Shown one piece after another: positions 17,267 through 23,967 of a stretch of 57,476 nt of DNA. This DNA comes from Lachnoanaerobaculum sanguinis (lineage in GTDB: Bacteria > Bacillota > Clostridia > Lachnospirales > Lachnospiraceae). The notes beneath the pieces were generated by a model, which saw nothing but the letters and a program-made list of their open reading frames with translations, searched no databases and had not been told where the DNA came from. The stretch spans positions 1-57,476 of the forward strand of contig NZ_BTHK01000020.1 of NCBI RefSeq assembly GCF_033242365.1. Reading direction: 5' to 3'. The position numbers and the translations under genes are program-made. Position 1 is the first letter of the stretch. Every line of letters starts with the position of its first letter.

Positions 17267-18052
17267 ATGGATAAAAGATATTATGTAGGTATAGATATAG
17301 GATCCACCGCCTCAAAGGTGGTAGTACTTGATGATGAAAAACTTGTCAATTCTTTTTGTATACCTACAGGCTGGAACAGTAAGGAAACTGCAAAAAATAT
17401 TTTACAAAGGCTACAAGATGACGGACTTTCTGAAAATATGAGCTGTGCCGCAACCGGATACGGAAGAATCTGCGTAGATTATGCGGATAAAGTTATAACA
17501 GAAATAACCTGCCATGCCAAAGGTGCCTATGCACTGTTTGGAGTTGACGGGACCGTCATAGATATAGGCGGTCAGGATACAAAGATAATCAGCCTTGAAA
17601 ACGGTATGGTACGAGACTTTCTAATGAATGATAAATGTGCGGCAGGTACAGGTAAATTTATCGAAGTCATGGCAAACAGACTGGGCACAGACTTTGAAGA
17701 ACTTTATGCTCTCGCATCCAATGGTGATTCTCTGTCTATAAGCTCTATGTGTACAGTATTTGCAGAATCAGAGGTTATCAGCTATATAGGATCCGGTGAA
17801 AAAAGAGAAAATATAGCTGCCGGAGTAATAGATTCCGTAGCCAATAAGGTTATAAACCTCTCTCAAAAGCATGGTCTTTCAGGTGAAATCATGCTTACAG
17901 GCGGACTTAGCTACACACCGTATTTTATAGAGTTGATGTCGCAAAAACTTGGCAAAAAAATCCATACACATCATCTCGGAAGATATGCCGGTGCTATAGG
18001 AGCCGCAATTTCTTTAAGACCGAAAAACAGTACTCCTATAAATTTTAATTAA
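17267..18052 (+). CDS. yjiL: ATP-dependent activator/reductase of the double-cubane protein (YjiL-like)
   Basis: A protein of 261 residues of the BadF/BadG/HgdC ASKHA-ATPase family. The nucleotide loops GIDIGSTASKVVV and DIGGQDTKII and a late GGLSYTPY are present. The two Cys that hold the intersubunit [4Fe-4S] cluster of the homodimer are in KCAAGTGKF and MCTVFAESE. It couples ATP hydrolysis to low-potential electron transfer into its partner, encoded just upstream. The start is close-packed behind the partner gene, and the two form an operon closed by a terminator. Confidence 0.88.
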   Translation: MDKRYYVGIDIGSTASKVVVLDDEKLVNSFCIPTGWNSKETAKNILQRLQDDGLSENMSCAATGYGRICVDYADKVITEITCHAKGAYALFGVDGTVIDIGGQDTKIISLENGMVRDFLMNDKCAAGTGKFIEVMANRLGTDFEELYALASNGDSLSISSMCTVFAESEVISYIGSGEKRENIAAGVIDSVANKVINLSQKHGLSGEIMLTGGLSYTPYFIELMSQKLGKKIHTHHLGRYAGAIGAAISLRPKNSTPINFN

Positions 18053-18060
18053 AAATATAA

Positions 18061-18110
18061 ATGACTTTCTCATTTCACAAGGCTAAACTTGTATATGTGA
18101 AAGTCATTTT
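18061..18110. terminator. Bidirectional terminator after the yjiM-yjiL pair
   Basis: ATGACTTTC and GAAAGTCAT form the outer stem, and ACAAG/CTTGT an inner one. The element lies between converging genes (ends at 18052 and 18114). Confidence 0.75.
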
Positions 18111-18113
18111 AAT

Positions 18114-18713
18114 TTACCATTCAAACAATAGCCACTGATGAGTGGACGCGTCACCTTTATTTACATATTTTACTTCTTCCGCACCGCCTGTTACCAAAGC
18201 AGGTGCAAAGTAATATATCTCATTTAAAGGCAGAACTCCAAGCTTCTTTTTTGCCTCATCAAAAAGATTCCGCCTTAATATATCTTCTTCAACCTCACTG
18301 TCGACAAGATATTCTACAAACTCCTCCACGGTATATGCCACTACAAAAATCTTTCTGTAATGTATATCCAAAAAAGATATATCATATTCACCCTCACCAA
18401 GATTTCTAAAGTAAAACAAATCACCAAAGCCTGTCATCATAAAAGGAATTCTTGAATAGTCTTCTTTTCCAAGCCATCTATAAAAGCTGTCCATGTATTT
18501 TTCCGGATCTATAAGCTTTATAATACCGTCTCCATAATTACCAAAGCCATATTCCTTAATAAAATCAAGTATCTTCTCATTTACTCCGGCACTGCTGCAA
18601 GCACCTATTATATGATCTGACGGCTTTGTAAGATTCTTATCCGGCTTATATTTTTCTATAAACTTATCCCAAACTGATTTTTTGTTCTTTTTAAATGAAT
18701 CGAATAATCCCAT
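18114..18713 (-). CDS. GAD-like/DUF1851 immunity-type protein
   Basis: A cytosolic protein of 199 residues. KFIEKYKP at the start, the central IKEYGFGNYGDGIIKLIDPEKY and IPFMMTGFGDLFYF match the GAD-like plus DUF1851 pair found in immunity proteins such as the T6SS Tdi1 and in relatives scattered without a toxin. It begins 8 bases after the stop of the short Fic gene, so they are probably co-transcribed. No nuclease or other effector toxin is adjacent, so it looks like an orphan immunity gene; whether it counters the Fic protein is untested speculation. Confidence 0.7.
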   Translation of the reverse strand: MGLFDSFKKNKKSVWDKFIEKYKPDKNLTKPSDHIIGACSSAGVNEKILDFIKEYGFGNYGDGIIKLIDPEKYMDSFYRWLGKEDYSRIPFMMTGFGDLFYFRNLGEGEYDISFLDIHYRKIFVVAYTVEEFVEYLVDSEVEEDILRRNLFDEAKKKLGVLPLNEIYYFAPALVTGGAEEVKYVNKGDASTHQWLLFEW

Positions 18714-18721
18714 ATTACACC

Positions 18722-19495
18722 TTACATTTCTCCAACCACAACTGTCTCTTCAAGAGTTGTACGTATAATCTCAAGTATTAATTCTACAAAAGCATAACTG
18801 TCAGCTTCTTTGTCCGACTTTCCAAGGGAATCATAATAATCTTGTTGTCTGCTTCGTATCAACTCTTCAATTGGCAGCCAATAAAACAGTTCATTCCATT
18901 TACCAAGTAATAAACTGTGCCACATCCTTCCAATACGCCCATTTCCATCCGCAAAAGGATGAATAAACTCAAATTCATAATGAAAAACAGCACTTTTAAT
19001 CAGTGGGTGCATTTCTGAATTTTTATACCAGTCGAACAGTTCTTGAATTTGCATAGGTACAAATTTAGCAGGTGGCGCCATATGTACAACAACATCACCA
19101 TCAAAAATTCCTACTCCACCACTTCTAAATGTTCCATTCTCAGGAATCAACCCTTCCATCATAACCCGATGTGCTTTGAGTAAATCTTTTACTGAATTAG
19201 GATCCAGTGAAAGCATTAACTCATATGTTTCATAAGCATTCTTAACTTCACGTATTTCATTAGGATTTCCCAGAATTCTCTTTCCATCAAGTATAGCAGT
19301 CACCTGTTCTAAAGAAAGTGAATTTTGCTCTATAGCAAGTGAAGAATGAATTGTTCTTATTCTATTTTCTTTTCTTAAATGTGGATTCAGCTTTCCATGT
19401 GAAAGTACTGTAATTCTTCCAACCTGCTCACTAATTGCAGCTACAAGATTTGTAATTCTGTCCGTCATATGAAACAGTGGTTTATATTCTCCCAT
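18722..19495 (-). CDS. Fic-family adenylyltransferase-type protein, lacks C-terminal winged helix
   Basis: A protein of 257 residues. The catalytic motif HPFADGNGRIGR is intact, with His, Asp, Gly-Asn-Gly and both Arg. The N-terminal inhibitory helix has SLAIEQN (SxxxE), so it belongs to the class with an internal inhibition motif. It resembles the 369-1508 protein along its length, but ends about 15 residues after the Fic fold (TLEETVVVGEM), where relatives usually continue into a winged helix. It is therefore C-terminally shortened. Targets are unknown. GGGAG precedes the ATG region poorly; the chosen ATG gives the family start MGEYKPLF. Confidence 0.85.
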   Translation of the reverse strand: MGEYKPLFHMTDRITNLVAAISEQVGRITVLSHGKLNPHLRKENRIRTIHSSLAIEQNSLSLEQVTAILDGKRILGNPNEIREVKNAYETYELMLSLDPNSVKDLLKAHRVMMEGLIPENGTFRSGGVGIFDGDVVVHMAPPAKFVPMQIQELFDWYKNSEMHPLIKSAVFHYEFEFIHPFADGNGRIGRMWHSLLLGKWNELFYWLPIEELIRSRQQDYYDSLGKSDKEADSYAFVELILEIIRTTLEETVVVGEM

Positions 19496-19538
19496 TTTGT
19501 GTTTCCTTTTATTCTCAAAATATCAATAATATTTCTAA

Positions 19539-19571
19539 ATTTATCCTGCTAAAACAAAATGCTACGCCTTC
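19539..19571. repeat. Duplicated 3' tail of the DUF3841 gene (copy 1)
   Basis: On the minus strand this stretch repeats the last codons of the DUF3841 gene at 20829-20861. A 25-bp block (starting ATTTATCCTGC on the plus strand) is identical, and the next 8 bases differ at three positions only. In copy 1 the tail is out of any gene, between the Fic gene and the thioredoxin gene. It is a relic of a second DUF3841 copy or a recombination scar. Confidence 0.7.
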
Positions 19572-19584
19572 AACTTCTGCATCC

Positions 19585-19902
19585 TTATTTCCTCAATTCG
19601 AGATAACGCTCAATATCTCCAAGTAGTGCATCCAGACTGAAATAACCGCTCTCTCGTGCAACAAGTTGACCGTCCATATATACCAGTACAGTCGGTGCGG
19701 AGAAAATGCCCATCTGTGAACTGATTTCCATGTTTTTTTCTATATCTACATATCGGGCTTCTACCTCTTTATGCTCACTCATCCACTGTTCCAGCTTATA
19801 CCGAATGGCATGGCAGGGTCCACATGTATCCGAACCAAACTGAAGGATAAGCACCGGTATTTTCTTTATTAAATCATTAATATCTTCTCTAAGATCATTC
19901 AT
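19585..19902 (-). CDS. Thioredoxin-like protein
   Basis: A protein of 105 residues with the active site CGPC in FGSDTCGPCHAIRYK (Cys residues about 27 and 30), the cis-Pro in SAPTVLVYMDGQ and the usual C-terminal helix. It is probably a cytosolic disulfide reductase with a slightly unusual acidic N terminus (NDLREDINDL). It is monocistronic as far as can be seen, lying between the two copies of the DUF3841 tail repeat. Confidence 0.88.
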   Translation of the reverse strand: MNDLREDINDLIKKIPVLILQFGSDTCGPCHAIRYKLEQWMSEHKEVEARYVDIEKNMEISSQMGIFSAPTVLVYMDGQLVARESGYFSLDALLGDIERYLELRK

Positions 19903-20111
19903 AGTTCAAATTCCTTTCTTATTAATCATATCAGTCAGAGAACATACCGTATTATACCGGACTTTTCCCATGACTGATTAAACTTCCTATCTCCTACTCA
20001 AACATTATCCGTTACATTCGTTTGGAAAATCCATCTGTTTTGTTTAGACTTCCGAATCCCATTTTTTCTCTTTCATTTTTGAATAATTAAAATCTCTTTA
20101 TTTTTTAAAAA

Positions 20112-20798
20112 CTATAAAATTGCCTTTATTCCCTTTGCACTGCGAAGAATTGTATCTGTGAAATGATTACCCTTGTTTAATTCAAATATTACCTCACTCC
20201 CAAGGTTCTTAAAATATTCTGAAAGCTCTCTTGTATTATACTCTACAGTTTTTAATATAGGATTGCGTGTATCTGCCTCTTTATCCCCCAGAGAAAAATA
20301 GATTTTATCAGGTAACTTCCTACAATCATTCCTTTTACAATATTCCATAAAGTCATAAAACCAAAGAGAGCCTGACATACTTGCCACTCTGTCAAATACA
20401 TCAGTTTTATACATAGCATAAACAGCAAAAAGACCTGCAAGCGAATATCCTGTTATTCCTGTAAATCCCGGTTCTCCCTCTATCATCTCCTTTGCCTTTG
20501 GCAAAATATCATCTATAAGCAATCTCAGATACTCATCTGCACCGCCGCTAAAAGATTTTTCTTTAGAATAGATTGAAGGCATATACCATGGTGACATATC
20601 ATGGTTCCAATCAATATTTCCTACTACAAGTAGATTTAAAAAAGTGCAACCCATATTCTGTAATTCTTTATATACACCTTCACCGTCACCCTCAAAAGTA
20701 TTAAAAACAATCAAAGGAGCATTTGTATCAGGTGACTTGTATAGGGTGACTTCTTTATCTTTTATATTGAATTTTACTTTATTATTATCTGTTATCAC
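20112..20798 (-). CDS. Alpha/beta-hydrolase (esterase D/IroE-like)
   Basis: A protein of 228 residues. The nucleophile elbow is GYSLAGLF (Ser), and a late KGNHFTD supplies the His. FNTFEGDGEGVYKEL near the start and the DMSPWYMPSIY segment resemble putative esterases of the Fes/IroE group. There is no signal peptide, so it acts in the cytoplasm. Substrate unknown. It starts 32 bases from the end of the DUF3841 pseudogene on the same strand. Confidence 0.75.
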   Translation of the reverse strand: MITDNNKVKFNIKDKEVTLYKSPDTNAPLIVFNTFEGDGEGVYKELQNMGCTFLNLLVVGNIDWNHDMSPWYMPSIYSKEKSFSGGADEYLRLLIDDILPKAKEMIEGEPGFTGITGYSLAGLFAVYAMYKTDVFDRVASMSGSLWFYDFMEYCKRNDCRKLPDKIYFSLGDKEADTRNPILKTVEYNTRELSEYFKNLGSEVIFELNKGNHFTDTILRSAKGIKAIL

Positions 20799-20828
20799 CT
20801 ATACCTCCTACTACAGGCATTAAATTAT

Positions 20829-20861
20829 ATTTATCCTGCTAAAACAAAATGCTCTACCTTC
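20829..20861. repeat. 3' tail of the DUF3841 gene (copy 2, in place)
   Basis: This is the in-gene copy of the 33-bp repeat described at 19539-19571. It encodes the final residues KVEHFVLAG and the stop codon. Confidence 0.7.
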
Positions 20862-21367
20862 AAAACCCATTCTTTTTTTAACTCCAAAAATGTTGCTTGA
20901 GTAGATTTCGGTACATACCAACAGTCGGTTACTTCATCTATACAAAAAACATTTTCCCAGCTTTTCAATATTTCATCTTCACTTGGATCTTCAATATCAT
21001 CTTTTTCATATAACGGTAAATATCCGTCATTCAATATAACATGCCACATATCAAAGTCTGACAGTAAAACCATATTGTCAGGTATATCTATAGTTATCAA
21101 AACTACAGGTGTTCCCTTCTTACCTCCATATCTATGAATCCTCATATCAGGACATTTCCTTACACCTTCCCATTGGTACCATGCCCATACAGGATATATT
21201 ACATCATTTGGCGGCATTCCGATACGTTTTTTCATCTGTTCGGCAATCCATTCATAATAATAACGTAATCCACCATCAAACGATAAATATTTTTCATTTG
21301 CTATAAGTCTACCTGTCTAAAGTAAAATATCATAAGCAGCCTTATGTTGAATAGTCCATAAAAGCAT
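20831..21367 (-). pseudogene. DUF3841 gene interrupted by an in-frame TAG
   Basis: The longest uninterrupted frame starts at 21235, but the same frame reads back to an ATG at 21367 preceded by AGGAAG. The N terminus is then MLLWTIQHKAAYDILL, a TAG at 21317-21319 (codon 17), TGRLIANEKYLSFDGG and YYYEWIAEQMKKRIG, after which the DUF3841 signature VIYPVWAWYQWEG follows. Without the stop it is a normal-length 178-residue DUF3841 protein. Either a nonsense mutation has inactivated it, or translation restarts at 21235, or the base is a sequencing error. The function of DUF3841 is not known. Confidence 0.75.
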
Positions 21368-21425
21368 TCTTCTTCCTAATATTAATTCCAAGAATATGTA
21401 TACAAAACATCTGTTATTCCGTTTA

Positions 21426-22043
21426 TCACTTTCTAACCAAATTCAATAACGAATCATAGCCATCTATTACATCATAAACAACTTCGCCATTGCTAATTGC
21501 TTTAAAATGCTCCCTGGCACAATGTATCTTTGATTCCTCTATCAAACGAAGTTGCATTGAGCTCATTGTTCCCTTTGTTTCTGCAACAAAATATATATGC
21601 TTTACACTAACTTCACAGAAAGCAATATCCCAATCAGGATTATATCGTCCAACCGGAGTTGAAATATAAAAACCATCCGGAAGCTTTACATATACTTTAA
21701 CATCTTTACTTATATACGTTTCTGTTAAAAATTTTTTTTCATTTGTAGAATCAAACACAATATGGTCATACAGATGTCTATTTACCTTCATAGCATTAAT
21801 ACCTAAACGTTCCTTTATTGTAGGATCTGTGAAAATATCTGTACTATATTCTTCTATAATATTATATGTAATATGCTGTATTATAGCAGTTGCCTTCTCA
21901 TCATTAATAAGAGCTGCTGCCTTAATTATAAATTCCTCAGGATTATTTTTAAACTGCTCAAAAGTTGTAGATCTAATACCCTGCAAAATTTGTATTATAG
22001 CTTTTCTTGTGTATCGGAATATCCACTTTGTATAAAATTGATT
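21426..22043 (-). pseudogene. C-terminal remnant of a type III restriction enzyme Res subunit
   Basis: The frame is open from 22043, just after a TAA. Similarity to Res proteins begins at YTRKAIIQILQGI and continues through FIIKAAALINDEKATAIIQHI, NAMKVNRHLYDHIVFDSTNEK and a PD-(D/E)xK nuclease core: NPDWDIAF then FVAETKG. The remaining ~190 residues are the end of a protein normally near 900-1000 residues. The helicase motor and the Mod methyltransferase are absent, so the system is dead. There is no ATG near the break; a TTG at 21986 is the nearest possible start. Confidence 0.8.
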
Positions 22044-22085
22044 TTATTCTATTCTTTAAATTATAAGGTATTCTTTAATTATTTT

Positions 22086-22682
22086 TTATTTTTTAGACAA
22101 ATTATAAGAATATAAGATTGGTGCAACAATCGTTAAAAAAAGGCCTATAATTATATTAATCAAAAAACCAGTTTGAGATCTTACAAATATGTTGCAAATC
22201 AAAACAATTCCACCCAATATCCACAAAACAGCTCCTGCTCTATGTGTTTTGTCCCATACCTCGTCACTTTCTAATGTCCATTTAATTTTTATTCCTATTA
22301 CATCATTGCGTTTTAAATTTTCAAAAGTGAAAGAAAAACCCAAAAACACTAAACCACATATGACAGATATCATTTGAGCAAAGTTCCAATTAAGATTAAT
22401 TTTTGATGAATTAACTATTAACATGCATAGCAAGATACTTGTGAGATTTAATACTCTCCAGCCAATTTTACGTAATTTTTCTTTATGATTCTTATCAGAT
22501 ATACTTTTTATTCTATATTGGAAAAATATTACCAACGTACAATTAGTAATAAAATAATTAATAACAATTAATTTATTACTAATTGTACAAAATAAATTTG
22601 GAAAATCTTGATATAGATAAATCAAAACTATAAACGGAAGGAAAAATAATACGATTTTCTTTCTATCACTATAATTAAACAT
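22086..22682 (-). CDS. SdpI-family membrane protein
   Basis: A protein of 198 residues with about six helices. The C-terminal half carries the SdpI hallmark RNDVIGIKIKWTLESDEVWDKTHRAGA, which in Bacillus SdpI confers immunity to the SdpC toxin and controls SdpR. The N-terminal half lacks the clear DUF1648 motif of longer homologues. There is no SdpC-like toxin or ArsR-type regulator gene nearby. AAGGAGGA sits seven bases before the ATG. Probably an immunity-type protein; the cognate toxin is unknown. Confidence 0.78.
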   Translation of the reverse strand: MFNYSDRKKIVLFFLPFIVLIYLYQDFPNLFCTISNKLIVINYFITNCTLVIFFQYRIKSISDKNHKEKLRKIGWRVLNLTSILLCMLIVNSSKINLNWNFAQMISVICGLVFLGFSFTFENLKRNDVIGIKIKWTLESDEVWDKTHRAGAVLWILGGIVLICNIFVRSQTGFLINIIIGLFLTIVAPILYSYNLSKK

Positions 22683-22699
22683 AATTAGTGTCCTCCTTA

Positions 22700-23163
22700 T
22701 CGAATATTTATATCTACTTTATTATAAAAAATAAGCTGAATATTCTAAATCTAATTTTTTCATGATCAGCATCAATATTGTAATATTGATGAAACGCCAT
22801 GCAAATTTCTGATTTTTCTCCAGTTTTATAAAATACGAAAATCCGTTATATTAACATTTTAAAAATGTCATCCTTCATACAAAGTCTATTTTATTACTAT
22901 TTTTCAAATTATGCGACATATCCTGGATGCATCTTAATATCCATATATATTTATCCTCATATATTCCACTCTCCATTTGATTATAATACTTATCCTGTCC
23001 CATTGTACGGACTTAGTCCGTGGTATCATATTCCGGACAAAATATTTTTATTTCTCTTTACATAATTTAACACACTATATACAATAATACCATTTTTACC
23101 CCCGGTTTTAAATCTGATTTTCTATTCCCTACATATGAAAATTTTCTTTTATCCAAATTTAAT
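22700..23163. other. Intergenic stretch between divergent genes, no supported gene
   Basis: About 460 AT-rich bases. Neither strand shows a frame with a convincing ribosome binding site. A 7-bp perfect inverted repeat, ACGGACT-T-AGTCCGT, lies at about 23006-23020. A 42-codon minus-strand frame (22875-23003) starts just beside it without a ribosome binding site. The promoter of the hydrolase-mprF operon starts at 23164. Confidence 0.5.
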
Positions 23164-23192
23164 TTGACAATTCATTTTCATTGTGCTAGAAC
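23164..23192 (+). promoter_or_regulatory. Promoter for the hydrolase-mprF operon
   Basis: A perfect TTGACA at 23164-23169, a 17-bp spacer and TAGAAC at 23187-23192, with TG one base upstream of the -10 box. Transcription would start about 27 bases before the ATG. Confidence 0.75.
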
Positions 23193-23225
23193 TTGATACA
23201 AATAAAATATTGAAAGTGTGATGAT

Positions 23226-23942
23226 ATGGAATTTTATCGTAATAACGGAGAAAGAATCCATTATGAAATCATAGGAAAAGGCTTTCCGGTTGTCTTCTTA
23301 CATGGAAACAATCTGGAAAGCGGTTATTTTAAAAAGCAAAGGGTTTTGAGCAAGTACTATAAGCTTATTTTTGTAGACAGCTTAGGACATGGTAAATCAG
23401 GAGATATTTTGGGAAAAATAAGCTTTTCTTATCTGGCAGACAGTCTTGATGAGCTACTTTCATATCTTGATATAAAAAAATGTCTGCTGGTAGGACATAG
23501 TGACGGTGCAAACCTTGCTATAAAGTATGCGGCGCTTCATAAAGAAAGAGTTGCCGGTATCTTGGCAAACAGCGGTAATATTACTTTTAAAGGTCTGAAA
23601 TTTCTCCCGGGATACGCTTGTTATTTTGAAGAAGTCTTATATAATACTCTGGGTATAATCTTCCCCTTTTTTAAAAGGAGAGCAAAAGTCTCTCCACTCT
23701 TGCGTGAAGATTTGAATATTCCTAAGGAAGTTTTTTCTAAGTCAAACTATCCTGTCATAGTATTGGTCGGAGACCATGATATGATCAAAAGGGAGCACAG
23801 CAAGGCTATTGCCGGACTTTTTCCTAAGAGTAAGTTTATAGAGAGAAAAAACCAAGGACACAATATTCCAAAAAAGGACAGTAAATACTTTAACAAGACT
23901 ATTTCAAAAATGGTAAGCTATATACAAAGTTGCACTATGTAA
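23226..23942 (+). CDS. Alpha/beta-fold hydrolase
   Basis: A cytosolic protein of 238 residues. The oxyanion region is FLHGNNLESG, the nucleophile elbow GHSDGANLA (Ser), the acid GDHDMIK and the catalytic His GHNIPKK, giving a complete triad. It precedes mprF by 25 bases and shares its promoter, so it may act on a lipid or lipid-derived ester, although no motif specifies the substrate. The ribosome binding site is weak (GAAAG). Confidence 0.82.
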   Translation: MEFYRNNGERIHYEIIGKGFPVVFLHGNNLESGYFKKQRVLSKYYKLIFVDSLGHGKSGDILGKISFSYLADSLDELLSYLDIKKCLLVGHSDGANLAIKYAALHKERVAGILANSGNITFKGLKFLPGYACYFEEVLYNTLGIIFPFFKRRAKVSPLLREDLNIPKEVFSKSNYPVIVLVGDHDMIKREHSKAIAGLFPKSKFIERKNQGHNIPKKDSKYFNKTISKMVSYIQSCTM

Positions 23943-23967
23943 TCTGCATTCTTCAAGGAGGTAAAAA

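Noticed and set aside
16098..18052. Classical 2-hydroxyglutaryl-CoA dehydratase operon
   Set aside because: Only one dehydratase-like subunit is present, and no CoA-transferase or ligase genes are near; the YjiM-type motif fits better.
20112..20798. Siderophore esterase of an iron-uptake locus
   Set aside because: No siderophore transporter or biosynthesis genes are nearby, and the protein lacks the longer N-terminal domain of Fes.
22875..23003. 42-codon minus-strand ORF (starts MGQDKYYNQMESG) in the gap before the hydrolase gene
   Set aside because: No ribosome binding site, a stop just upstream in frame, no family recognised; kept only as a note.
22865..23065. 66-codon plus-strand ORF in the same gap
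   Set aside because: Composition is Tyr/Phe/Ile-rich as expected from translated AT-rich DNA, and there is no ribosome binding site.
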